From Streptomyces narbonensis (lineage in GTDB: Bacteria > Actinomycetota > Actinomycetes > Streptomycetales > Streptomycetaceae), in the NCBI RefSeq assembly GCF_014649015.1, contig NZ_BMSF01000013.1, positions 124,001 to 188,000 of the forward strand: 64,000 nt of DNA, given 5' to 3'. The notes beneath the pieces were generated by a model. The model saw nothing but the letters and a program-made list of their open reading frames with translations. It made no database searches and was not told the DNA's origin. Below are positions 23,006 to 31,099 of the stretch, in pieces. The position numbers and the translations under genes are program-made. How positions within the stretch are numbered: the first letter of the stretch is position 1; the number at the start of each line of letters is the position of its first letter.

Positions 23006-23737
23006 TCACCTCTCCGGGTGCAGGTCGGTCCGGTCGATCCAGGTGGGGGCGACGAAGATGTTGTCGCCGACAGGTGCTTCGGAGGCTTCCAGCAGGGACC
23101 AGGTGCGGGACTCTTCGACCAGATGTGCCCAGGGCGCGGTCCAGTCGAGTTCCCAGTCCAGGCCAGTGCCGGAGATGCCGTACGTGCCGCCGGCGTCCAC
23201 GCGCCAGAACTGGGAGTAGAGGATCACCTGGGCATGGTCGGCGAGGTCGTTGATGATCTCGGTGAAGTGGGTCGAGGGCCAGCCAGGGGCGTCATCTGCG
23301 GCGGTGGCTCGTACACGTGCGGTGAGTGGGGGGACGACAGGGCTACGGGCGCCTAGTTCGGTCAGCGCCCAGCGGATGCCGACGGACTCGGTCCAGCCCG
23401 GTGGGGTCGCCCGTTCCAGGCAGGCGCGGTAGGCGCGGCGCAGGGGCTCGATGGCGCCGTCGATCTCCAGGCTCGCCAGGGCCATGGCCGCCCATTCGCG
23501 GACGGTCGGATTGTCGCTGTCCAGCAGGCCGATGAGAGCGGGGCCACAACGGGGATCGCCCACCTCCTCGAAGACCTCAATGGCGGTCAGCTGACCGAAG
23601 CCGCCGAGGGAAGGCAGGCCGTTGATGACGGCGGGTATGGCGTCGGCGCCGATCCAGATCAGCTCCGCGCGGGCGTCGTAGGACTCGTCGGCCTTGCCGT
23701 CGAGCCGCTGGACGAGCGTCTCGATATGGGAGGTCAT
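23006..23737 (-). CDS. HEAT-repeat domain protein
   Basis: This 243-aa protein starts at ATG 23737, which overlaps the CPCC gene stop by four bases; the longer frame to 24244 is an artefact. Its N-terminal half has HEAT-like helix pairs (DARAELIWIGADAIPAVINGL; LTAIEVFEEVGDPRCGPALIGLL; NPTVREWAAMALASLEIDGAIEPL). The C-terminal half is strand-rich with many Trp residues. Small HEAT proteins are common protein-binding scaffolds and immunity factors. No enzyme motif is visible. Confidence 0.75.
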   Translation of the reverse strand: MTSHIETLVQRLDGKADESYDARAELIWIGADAIPAVINGLPSLGGFGQLTAIEVFEEVGDPRCGPALIGLLDSDNPTVREWAAMALASLEIDGAIEPLRRAYRACLERATPPGWTESVGIRWALTELGARSPVVPPLTARVRATAADDAPGWPSTHFTEIINDLADHAQVILYSQFWRVDAGGTYGISGTGLDWELDWTAPWAHLVEESRTWSLLEASEAPVGDNIFVAPTWIDRTDLHPER

Positions 23738-24120
23738 GACGCGGAGTGGTCCCGGCGCCAGAAGGTGGGGAGCCACCAGCAGAGCACCGAGTGGTCGTCG
23801 GGCCACGGGGCACGGTCCTGGGCCGCCCAGTCCTCGAAGGAGTCCCGTGTCAGGTCGATGGGGCGCCAGGCGGGGTCGAGCGGCTCGTTCTCTGCCGGCG
23901 GGCGGACGAACCGGCGGCCGTGCTCGTCGCAGGCGCCGAAGTCCTGGTAGTTGCGCTGGGCCTTGATCAGGGAGACCTTGTTCGCCCCGCCGGCCATGGT
24001 GGGCCAGCGGAACTGGACCCCGTCGTCCTCCCAGAAGCAGACGGGGCAGATCTCGTACGAGCCGGGTATCTCGCCCAGCACGCGGTGCCCGCAGCACGGG
24101 CAGGGGTGGGAGTCGCTCAC
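23734..24120 (-). CDS. CPCC-type cysteine-rich protein
   Basis: This 128-aa protein starts at GTG 24120 and opens SDSHPCPCCGHRVLGEIPGSYEICPVCFWEDDGVQ, a four-cysteine zinc-ribbon-like motif, then RNYQDFGACDEHGRRFVRPP, as in the CPCC cysteine-rich family (often bacterial immunity proteins of toxin systems). It is the rightmost gene of the element, about 190 bp inside attR. The longer in-frame reading back to 24882 crosses attR and chromosomal sequence and is rejected. Confidence 0.8.
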   Translation of the reverse strand: MSDSHPCPCCGHRVLGEIPGSYEICPVCFWEDDGVQFRWPTMAGGANKVSLIKAQRNYQDFGACDEHGRRFVRPPAENEPLDPAWRPIDLTRDSFEDWAAQDRAPWPDDHSVLCWWLPTFWRRDHSAS

Positions 24121-24183
24121 CTGCGCAGTCTCGTGGCAGGTCCCGCCGGTGTGCCATGGATTTCTCTGCCTCGGGATCCCCGG

Positions 24184-24306
24184 CCAGTCCGCAGCCAGTC
24201 CGCAGGACACTCGTAAACGGCCGTCGGGAGCCAACACATGCCAACCGGGAAATCCCAGGTCAGGGCCTTGGAGGAGGCTCCGCCGCAGGTCAGGATCAGT
24301 CCGCAG
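24184..24306. repeat. Candidate integrase arm sites, right end
   Basis: The sequence ccagtccgcag occurs twice in tandem (24184-24194, 24195-24205), and tcagtccgcag occurs at 24296-24306, three bases before the attR core. The related agagtccgcag lies inside the left end at 3181-3191. Asymmetric arm sites (one side with two tandem plus one proximal) are usual for tyrosine-integrase elements. Confidence 0.5.
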
Positions 24307-24309
24307 ACA

Positions 24310-24325
24310 TTCCGCTTCAACGTCT
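24310..24325. other. attR core (16-bp direct repeat)
   Basis: This is an identical copy of the 3099-3114 sequence. The following bases ga complete TGA in the same phase as ychF, and an efficient-looking terminator follows at 24386. The DNA from 24326 onward is therefore the original ychF downstream region. Confidence 0.88.
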
Positions 24326-24385
24326 GACCTGTTCGCTGCCGAACGGCAGGCGATTCGCCGAGCGCGTCGCATGCACGCAGGGTCG

Positions 24386-24417
24386 AAGGGACCGCCCCCT
24401 CCAAGGGGCGGTCCCTT
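24386..24417 (+). terminator. Probable native ychF terminator, displaced by the element
   Basis: Arms aagggaccgcccc (24386-24398) and ggggcggtccctt (24405-24417) form a perfect 13-bp stem with loop ctccaa. It lies about 60 bp after the presumed original TGA at attR. In the empty site it would sit right after ychF. Confidence 0.8.
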
Positions 24418-24499
24418 CGTCGTCGGTGCCTCGTGGGTGTCTCGTGGGTGGGGGGCCTGTGTCGGGCTCGGTGCGCGCGGTGGGTGGCAGGATGACGCG

Positions 24500-25978
24500 G
24501 TGTCCGACTCTCTGCGTGAACCGTGGCTGCGGGGCCTCGCCTTCAATCCGGCGGCGCCCTCCGACCTGCTGATACGTCTGGTGGACAGTGCGGTCGGGCC
24601 GTCGATGTGCGAGGGGCGTGAGCTGCCCGACGCCGTCACCGACGCTGCCCTGGGCCATCCGGACAAGGGCATCCGCCGCGCGCTCGCCCGTAACCGGCAC
24701 GTCGACCCTGCGCGGCTCGCCCCCTTGGCGAAGGACCCGTCGGGGATCGTCCGCTGGTGGCTGGCCGGCGGCCCCCTTCCCCGCCCCCGACGGGTCCGGC
24801 CACTGCCGGACGGCATCATCGCCACCCTCCTGACCGCCGAGGACGGCGGCGAGGACCGCATGCTCACCGCGAGCGAGATCAAGGCACAGCTCGAATCGTC
24901 CCGGCAGATCCCGCAGTCCTTCTACCGCTCCATGGCCGGCCGCGAGCATCCCGAACTCCGGATACGGGCCACCTGGCGGTGGCAGTCGCTCACCCCGGTG
25001 GAGCGGGCGGGGCTCCTCGACGATCCCGATCCCGCGGTCCGTGAGGCGGCGCGGGAGGCGGGCTGGGTGCTGGACCCGGAACGGGTGGAGGCCGAGCTGC
25101 CGTCCATCGGCTCGCTCAGCAGGGAGCATGTGCTCGGCACGTGCGCCCTGTCCCCCGCGCTCGTCGAGCGGTGCTTCGCGGACGGCACGGTGGAGCCCCT
25201 GACCCGGAACCCGCACACCCCGGCCCCCGCCGTCGCCCGGCTCGCCCGCCACCCCGAGCCGGGGATCCGCGCGAAAGTCGCCGCCCGGCCCGACCTGGCA
25301 CCGGAACTGGTGGCGGAGCTGGGGCAGGACCCGGACGCGTACGTGCGCATGCGCATGCGTCTTCACCCCTTCCCCCGCACGTGGGGCGAGTACGGGGCGA
25401 TCCGGCTCGTCGGGCACGGTCCCGACTGCGTCTGCCCGATCATCGAGCCGGACACCGGCCCGGACGTCGAACCGTCGGCCGACTGGTTCGCCGCCTGCGC
25501 GGTGTCCGAGGAGCCGGTGCTCCGCCGGGTCGCGGCGACCTGGCCCGGCCTGCCCGCGGAACTCGTCGAGGCGCTCGCGCGGGACGAGGACGAGGAGGTA
25601 CGGATCAGGCTGGCCTGCCACCACCCGCCGGCTCCGCCGCACCTCCTCCTGGACGTCTTCGTGACCCGCCCCGCCCACCGTCCGCACCTGCTGACCCTGC
25701 CCGCGTTCCCCCGCACCGGACTGACCCATCTCATCGGCCACCCGGATCCGCAGGTGCGCGCCCTGGCCGCAGCCGATCCCGCCCTGCCCGACCCTCCGGT
25801 GGACGACCCCGACGCCTCGGTGTCCCGGGCAGCCGCCGCGAACCCGAACCTGTCACCGCAGGCCCTGGAGACCCTCCTCGCCGATCCCCGCACAGCGGAG
25901 GGCGCCGCGGCCAACCCCTCCCTCCCCGTCTCCCGCATGCACGCCCTCCTCGACCGCTGTCCGACGACGGTCGTCTGA
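24500..25978 (+). CDS. HEAT/LRV-like repeat protein
   Basis: This 492-aa soluble protein starts at GTG 24500; longer frames cross the attR junction. It consists of degenerate repeats of about 24-30 residues with recurring cores such as GHPDKGIRRALARN, HPEPGIRAKVAARPDLAP, DPDASVSRAAAANPNLSPQALETLLADP and HPDPQVRALAAADPALP. These match leucine-rich variant/HEAT-like repeats with RxxxAxNP signatures. A Cys-containing insert, GHGPDCVCPIIEPDTGP, sits mid-protein. Such proteins bind other proteins; the partner is unknown. It is a chromosomal gene downstream of ychF in the empty site. Confidence 0.75.
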   Translation: MSDSLREPWLRGLAFNPAAPSDLLIRLVDSAVGPSMCEGRELPDAVTDAALGHPDKGIRRALARNRHVDPARLAPLAKDPSGIVRWWLAGGPLPRPRRVRPLPDGIIATLLTAEDGGEDRMLTASEIKAQLESSRQIPQSFYRSMAGREHPELRIRATWRWQSLTPVERAGLLDDPDPAVREAAREAGWVLDPERVEAELPSIGSLSREHVLGTCALSPALVERCFADGTVEPLTRNPHTPAPAVARLARHPEPGIRAKVAARPDLAPELVAELGQDPDAYVRMRMRLHPFPRTWGEYGAIRLVGHGPDCVCPIIEPDTGPDVEPSADWFAACAVSEEPVLRRVAATWPGLPAELVEALARDEDEEVRIRLACHHPPAPPHLLLDVFVTRPAHRPHLLTLPAFPRTGLTHLIGHPDPQVRALAAADPALPDPPVDDPDASVSRAAAANPNLSPQALETLLADPRTAEGAAANPSLPVSRMHALLDRCPTTVV

Positions 25979-26142
25979 ACGCAGCCGGCCGGTTCTCCTC
26001 TTCTCCTCGCGGTGGGCCCGTGCGGATTCGGACGGCGAGCGCCGGTTCGGGGAACTTCACGTCGCGGGCGCCCCTCTTACCCCACGTATCCTCGTCTGCT
26101 GGGGATCGGGGGACGGGGGACAAGGGATTGCGGAGGTAAAAG

Positions 26143-28803
26143 GTGGAGTTCCGGCTGCTCGGCTCCGTTGCGCTGGTGACGGAGGACGGCGACGTAGCCC
26201 TGGGGCCCGCCAAGCGGTCCAGTCTGCTCGCCATGCTCCTGCTGCGGCCCAACGGCGCGGTGAACGTGACGCAGCTGATCGACGCCCTGTGGGAGGACGA
26301 GCCGCCCACGCACGCCAAGACCGTCCTCCAGGGGCACGTCTCGCGGCTGCGGGCGCTGCTCGCCGAGCACGGGGCGGAGGCGTACGGCGTCGAGCTCGCC
26401 ACCCAGGGGTCGGCGTATGTGCTGCGCATGCCGGAATCGCTCGTCGACGCCCACCGCTTCGAGGAGCTCGTCGCGCTCGCCGGGGTGCAGCGACGGCCCG
26501 GTGACGCCGTGCGGATGCTGCGCGAGGCGCTCTCGTACTGGCAGGGTCCCGCGCTCACCGGGACCGTGCACAGCCGGCCGCTGGAGGCGGCGGCCGGGGG
26601 GCTCGAGGAGCTGCGGCTGTCCTCCGTGGAGGCCCTGGCCTCGGCCTACGGGGCGCTCGGCGAGCACGGACGGGCCGCCGCCGTGCTCCGGACCGAGGCC
26701 GTCGCCCACCCCCTGCGCGAATCCCTCGCCGCCGCGCTGATGCTGGCGCTCGGCCGTGCGGGACGCCAGTCGGACGCCATTGACTGGTACCACCGCACGC
26801 GCCGGCTGCTCGCGGACGAGCTCGGCGTCGACCCCGGCGAGGCGCTCGCCGAGGCGTACGCGACGCTCCTGCGCGCCGCCGAGCCCGCCGCCCGTGTCCC
26901 CCGCCCGGCCCTCCCGGTCGAGGCGTCCGTCCCCTTCGCCGCGCCGGAGCAGCTGCCGCGCGCGCCGCGCGGATTCACCGGCCGGGGCGCCGAGCTGGCC
27001 GCCCTCGACCGGGCCGTCGGCGGCGTGGTCGCACCCCTCTGCCTCGTCACCGGACCCGCCGGCGTCGGCAAGTCGGCCTTCGCCGTCCACTGGGCGTACG
27101 AGCGCCGCGCGGGCTTCCCCGACGGTCGACTTTTCGCCGATCTCCGCGGCTTCAGCGACACCCCGGCGCCCGAGACCGCCGCCGTCCTCCGCGAGTTCCT
27201 GCTCGCGCTCGGCGTCCCGGCGCTGCGGATACCGGAGGCCGCCGACGCGCGGGGCGCGCTCTTCCGCTCCCTCACGGCCGGCCGCCGCCTGCTCGTCGTC
27301 CTCGACAACGCCCGCTCCTCCGAGCAGGTCAGACCGCTGCTCCCCGGCGGCGACCTCTGCGCGACGGTCGTCACCAGCCGCGACCGGCTCAGCGGACTCA
27401 TCGCCTCCGACGCCGCGTGCCCCGTGCCGCTCGGTCACCTGCCGCCCGCCGCCTCCACCGCCCTGCTCGCCACCGTGCTCGGCGAGGCGCGGGTCGCCTC
27501 CGAACCCGCCGCAGCCGCGCGGCTCGCCGGACTCTGCGACGGACTGCCCCTCGCGCTGCGCGTCACGGCCGCCCGGCTCGCCGAACGCCCGCAGTGGACG
27601 CTCGACGCGATGGTCGGCGAACTCGCCGACGAGCAGGTGCGGCTGACCCTCCTCGACGTGGAGGACGTCGGCGTCTCCGCCGCGCTCCGCCTCACCGTGC
27701 AGCAACTGCCCGACTCCGCCGCCCGGATGTTCCGCGCGCTCGGCCTGCACACCGGATCCGACCTGGACCGCTTCGCGGCGGGCGCGCTCGCCGGCACGTC
27801 CCCCGGGCACGCCTCGGCCGATCTGGACCGGCTCGCCGCCGCCCACCTCCTCACCGAGGCCGTGCCCGGCCGCTGGACCCCGCACGACCTCGTGCGCCTC
27901 TACGCCCGCCGTATCGCCCCCGACGCCGACCCCGAGGGCCTGCCCCGCCTCCTCGACCACTACCTCTACACCGGGCTCGCCGCCGACGCCGCCGCCGAAC
28001 CGGGCTCCCAGCCCTGCTACTCGCTGCCCGCCGACGCCCGCCGGCCCGCCGCCACCCGGGAGTTCGAGGACCGTGCGGCGGCCCTCGACTGGTACGCGGC
28101 CGAACGCCCCGCCCTGGAGGGCGCCGTGGCCGCCGCGGCGGCGCTGGGCCACCACGACCGGGCCTGGCGGCTCGCCCTCGTGATGTGGCCGCTCATGCTC
28201 ATGCGGATCGGGGACGGCTGGACGCCGCTCCTGGAGGCCGGGCTCGTCTCCGCCGAGCACGAGGGCGACTTCGACGCCCAGTCGCGGACCCGGGCGCTCC
28301 TCGGGTGGGTGCTGCACGAGGAGGGCCGGGACGCCGAGGCGCTCGTCCACCTGGAGAAGGCGCCGATCCTCGCCGCCCGGGCCGGGGACACCGTCAGCGA
28401 GGCCATCGCGTACGTCAACTACGCCGCCGTCCTGGACTCCACCGGGGAGCGCGAGCGCGCCGGGCTGCTCATGGTCCACGCGGTCTCGCTCGCCGACCGC
28501 GCCGCCCATCCGTCCACCCAGGTGCTCACCCTCCAGCACCTGGCGACGCACTGCCTGCAGGCCGGGGAGTACGACGAGGCGCTCGCGCACACCGTTCGCG
28601 CGGGGGAACTGGTCGCCACCGACGCGGTGGTCGTCCGGGCACAGCTGCAGATCGTCCGGGGCGAGGCGCTGGCCGGCATCGGCCGTCTCGACGAGGCCGC
28701 CGACCAGCTGAAACGAGCCATCGCGGCGGCCGACGCGGCCGGCTTCACCGAGGGCTCCGCGCGGGCGGCGGAGCAGCTTTCGCGGCTGTCAGCGGATCGT
28801 TAG
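26143..28803 (+). CDS. AfsR/SARP-family regulator (BTAD, NB-ARC, TPR)
   Basis: This 886-aa regulator has an OmpR-like winged helix (1-93), a bacterial transcriptional activation domain (about 97-245) ending DELGVDPGEALAEAY, and an NB-ARC ATPase with Walker A GPAGVGKS (304-311) and LLVVLDNARSSEQVRPLLPG as Walker B. A helical TPR-like C-terminus follows. SARP proteins activate secondary-metabolite or developmental genes. The start is GTG 26143 with ggaggtaaaa just upstream. No biosynthetic cluster is adjacent, so its targets are probably elsewhere. The DUF4232 lipoprotein gene follows about 105 bp later. Confidence 0.92.
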   Translation: MEFRLLGSVALVTEDGDVALGPAKRSSLLAMLLLRPNGAVNVTQLIDALWEDEPPTHAKTVLQGHVSRLRALLAEHGAEAYGVELATQGSAYVLRMPESLVDAHRFEELVALAGVQRRPGDAVRMLREALSYWQGPALTGTVHSRPLEAAAGGLEELRLSSVEALASAYGALGEHGRAAAVLRTEAVAHPLRESLAAALMLALGRAGRQSDAIDWYHRTRRLLADELGVDPGEALAEAYATLLRAAEPAARVPRPALPVEASVPFAAPEQLPRAPRGFTGRGAELAALDRAVGGVVAPLCLVTGPAGVGKSAFAVHWAYERRAGFPDGRLFADLRGFSDTPAPETAAVLREFLLALGVPALRIPEAADARGALFRSLTAGRRLLVVLDNARSSEQVRPLLPGGDLCATVVTSRDRLSGLIASDAACPVPLGHLPPAASTALLATVLGEARVASEPAAAARLAGLCDGLPLALRVTAARLAERPQWTLDAMVGELADEQVRLTLLDVEDVGVSAALRLTVQQLPDSAARMFRALGLHTGSDLDRFAAGALAGTSPGHASADLDRLAAAHLLTEAVPGRWTPHDLVRLYARRIAPDADPEGLPRLLDHYLYTGLAADAAAEPGSQPCYSLPADARRPAATREFEDRAAALDWYAAERPALEGAVAAAAALGHHDRAWRLALVMWPLMLMRIGDGWTPLLEAGLVSAEHEGDFDAQSRTRALLGWVLHEEGRDAEALVHLEKAPILAARAGDTVSEAIAYVNYAAVLDSTGERERAGLLMVHAVSLADRAAHPSTQVLTLQHLATHCLQAGEYDEALAHTVRAGELVATDAVVVRAQLQIVRGEALAGIGRLDEAADQLKRAIAAADAAGFTEGSARAAEQLSRLSADR

Positions 28804-28909
28804 CGGTACGCAAGCGGGACGGCAGCGCCGGGTCGGAAGCTGGATACAGCACGCAGCACGCAGTACGGACGTACCGCGTCGACCGACCGTTTCACGGGGG
28901 AGAACCACC

Positions 28910-29698
28910 ATGCGCACGACCATCAAGGCAACTGTCCTGGCCGCCGCCGTCACCGCCCTCTCGCTGGGCCTGACCGCCTGTGGCGGCGACACCGGCGCCG
29001 GTGCCAAGGACGCCGGGAGCGCGAGCAGCTCGCAGTCGCGGCAGGACTCGGGCGCGGCGGACACCGGTACGGGCGACGACGCCGCGGCCGGGACGGCGGG
29101 CGGGTCCACGGCGGGCGGGTCCACGGACGGCGGCTCCACCTCCGGAGGTTCCGCTTCCGAAGGCGTGAGCGAGGCCTCCGCCACCGGCACCGGCGGCAAG
29201 AGCTCCACCGGCGGCAAGACCGCCGCCAAGACGAACACCAAGACCAAGGCGTCCACCGGTGCCAAGGCCCCGGCCTGCGCCTACGGCGACATCAGGATCA
29301 CCGCGGCGAAGGCGGACGAGGTCCCGACCGAGCACATCACCCTCACGGCCACCAACACCTCCGGCCGCTCCTGCACCCTCCTCCAGTACCCGCTGATCGC
29401 CTTCGGCGACATCCAGACGGCCAAGGACGTCCCGGCGGTCGCGAAGAGCAAGCCCGCCGCCCCGGTCGTCCTGCAGCCCGGCGCCCCGGCCTACGCCAAC
29501 GTGCGGGTCGCGCTCGGCGGCGTGGGCGAGGGCAACAAGGTCGTGAAGAGCTTCAACGTGAACCTCTTCGCCACCGACGGCCCGGCCGAGGGCAGCATCG
29601 TCGTCAAGGCCCCCGCCGGCGGCCTCGCGGTCAACGAGTCCGCCGCCAAGACGGGCTACTGGACGCACGAACTCCGCAACGGCGCCGACGAGTTCTGA
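28910..29698 (+). CDS. DUF4232 domain lipoprotein
   Basis: This 262-aa exported lipoprotein has signal MRTTIKATVLAAAVTALSLG and lipobox LTAC (Cys about 25). A long Ser/Gly/Thr/Ala linker with GGST repeats follows (about 30-115). The C-terminal DUF4232 domain begins ACAYGDIRITAAKAD and includes ITLTATNTSGRSCTLLQYP and later VALGG, with paired cysteines. The domain is common on actinobacterial cell surfaces; its function is unknown. The gene ends within a 21-bp tandem duplication that carries the stop codon in the first copy only. Confidence 0.88.
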   Translation: MRTTIKATVLAAAVTALSLGLTACGGDTGAGAKDAGSASSSQSRQDSGAADTGTGDDAAAGTAGGSTAGGSTDGGSTSGGSASEGVSEASATGTGGKSSTGGKTAAKTNTKTKASTGAKAPACAYGDIRITAAKADEVPTEHITLTATNTSGRSCTLLQYPLIAFGDIQTAKDVPAVAKSKPAAPVVLQPGAPAYANVRVALGGVGEGNKVVKSFNVNLFATDGPAEGSIVVKAPAGGLAVNESAAKTGYWTHELRNGADEF

Positions 29699-29728
29699 TC
29701 CACCGTCGACGAGTTCCGATCCACCGTC
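29687..29728. repeat. 21-bp tandem duplication at the DUF4232 stop codon
   Basis: The unit gacgagttctgatccaccgtc (29687-29707) is followed by a copy differing at one base, gacgagttccgatccaccgtc (29708-29728). The change turns TGA to CGA, so only the first copy holds the stop. It looks like a recent local duplication. Confidence 0.9.
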
Positions 29729-29789
29729 GCGGACCGCGGACGGACCTGCTGAGGGGCGGGTCCAGTCGGGGCCCGCGAGCCGCCCTCGC

Positions 29790-30911
29790 TCAGGCGACCA
29801 GCCCCGTCTTCGCGCCCGCCCCGCACAGCGGCACCACGGTGAGTCCGGGGCGCGGTGCGGTGGCGGTGACCGCGGCCCAGCAGGCCACGCCCGTCGCCTC
29901 GACGAAGAGACCCCGGGCCGCCAAGTCCCTTTGGGCGGTGCGGATCTGGTCCTCGGACACCGTCAGGAACGTGCCGCCCGTCTCGCGTACCGCCCGGAGG
30001 ATCCGGCGGGCGCGGGGCGGGGCCGGGATCGCGATGCCCTCGGCGAGGGTCGGGTGGGCGGGGGCGGGGGCGGCGATGTCGTCCGCGCCCGCGTGGAAGG
30101 CGGCCGCCAGTGGGGAGACGGCCTCGGCCTGGACGGCGACGAGGGCCGGCCGGGTCTCCGTGAGGCCCTGCCGGTGCAGCTCGTCGAGGGCGAGGGCGGC
30201 GCCGAGGAGCAGCGTGCCGTTGCCGACGGGCACGACGATCGTGTCGGGGAGGCGGCCGCCGAGCTCCTCCCAGAGCTCGTACACATAGGTCTTCGTACCG
30301 TGCAGGAAGTACGGGTTGTAGACGTGCGAGGCGTAGAACGTGCCGGGCGCGTCGGCGGCCTCGCGCGCCGCCCGGGCCGTGGCCTCGCGGTCGCCGGGCA
30401 CCTCGACGACCCGGGCTCCGTGCGCCCGGATCTGCTCCAGCTTCTTCGGGGACGTCCCCTCGGGCACGTACACGAGGCAGTCGAGTCCGGCCCGTGCCCC
30501 GTACGCGGCGATCGCCGTGCCGGCGTTGCCGCTGCTGTCGGCGACGACCCGGTCGAGGCCTCCGGCCCGCGCCAGGCGCAGGGCGTGCGCGGCGAGCATC
30601 ACGGCGCCCCGGTCCTTGAAGGACAAGGTCGGCATGAGGAAGTCGAGTTTGGCCGAAACCGACTCCGTGAGGGGGACGAGGGGCGTGCGGCCCTCGCCGA
30701 GGGTCACCTCGGCTCCGCACGGCATGGGAGGCAGTGCCTCCGTGTACCGCCACAAGGAATTCACACGTGACGCGAGGGACGTGAGTGGCGGCAGCGACGC
30801 CGGTGCCGGCGTGAAGTCCAGGTCCCAGGGGCCACGGCACTTCGGACAACACCAGGTGAGCGCGTCGTCGGGGGAGTGGATCAGGCAGCGGGGGCACACG
30901 TAGGCGGTCAT
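29790..30911 (-). CDS. Threonine-synthase-like PLP enzyme with N-terminal zinc ribbon
   Basis: This 373-aa protein begins with a four-Cys zinc ribbon (VCPRCLIHSP, then CCPKCRGPWDL). A fold-type II PLP domain follows: LGEGRTPLVPL, the Schiff-base lysine in PTLSFKDRGA, DSSGNAGTAIAAYGARAG and the phosphate-binding loop PVGNGTLLLGA. This is the threonine synthase/tryptophan-synthase beta superfamily. Actinobacterial ThrC is usually longer, so it may act on another amino-acid substrate. Start ATG 30911 is chosen; ATG 30923 is possible. It converges with the DUF4232 gene and has no operon partners. Confidence 0.8.
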   Translation of the reverse strand: MTAYVCPRCLIHSPDDALTWCCPKCRGPWDLDFTPAPASLPPLTSLASRVNSLWRYTEALPPMPCGAEVTLGEGRTPLVPLTESVSAKLDFLMPTLSFKDRGAVMLAAHALRLARAGGLDRVVADSSGNAGTAIAAYGARAGLDCLVYVPEGTSPKKLEQIRAHGARVVEVPGDREATARAAREAADAPGTFYASHVYNPYFLHGTKTYVYELWEELGGRLPDTIVVPVGNGTLLLGAALALDELHRQGLTETRPALVAVQAEAVSPLAAAFHAGADDIAAPAPAHPTLAEGIAIPAPPRARRILRAVRETGGTFLTVSEDQIRTAQRDLAARGLFVEATGVACWAAVTATAPRPGLTVVPLCGAGAKTGLVA

Positions 30912-31099
30912 GAAGATCAGCATGTCAGCCGTGTGGCACGGGTGTTACGGGGTGGCGATAGCTCTTGTGAGATTCCTATGGATCGGTCAATCTTTCGCTC
31001 GGTAGCCGGACTTCGAGGGCGGCGCGACCGATGCGTCGTCTTGTCATGTCCCTGCCGTACCCCCACAGCAGCGCACCACCAATGAGGAGGACCCCTCAC

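Larger units (their letters stand above)
3115..24325. mobile_element. Integrative mobilizable element inserted in ychF 3' end
   Basis: The element is bounded by 16-bp direct repeats at 3099-3114 and 24310-24325 and is 21.2 kb long counting one core copy. It carries a tyrosine integrase next to the left end, a divergent repressor/excisionase pair, a DUF3631 P-loop protein, a MobC-like protein and a relaxase. Cargo fills the remaining 14 kb. I looked for an FtsK/TraB-type translocase, Spd proteins and a recognisable Rep-Prim protein and saw none, so transfer would need help from another element. The interruption of a core-gene 3' end, with the stop codon re-supplied, supports site-specific integration. 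Confidence 0.88.

Noticed and set aside
23006..24244. Single 412-codon minus-strand gene
   Set aside because: Its first 169 codons are out of frame with the convincing CPCC gene; the real HEAT gene starts at 23737.
3115..24325. Classical AICE of the pSAM2/SLP1 type
   Set aside because: No TraB/FtsK-like translocase, Spd or recognisable RepSA/Prim-Pol proteins are visible, while a relaxase and MobC are present, so integrative mobilizable element fits better.
23951..25978. 675-codon plus-strand gene spanning attR
   Set aside because: The upstream part crosses the element boundary and is antisense to CPCC; the repeat protein starts at GTG 24500.
26143..28803. Pathway-specific activator of a local antibiotic cluster
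   Set aside because: Although the SARP architecture is clear, no polyketide, NRPS or other biosynthetic genes lie in the flanking 20 kb.
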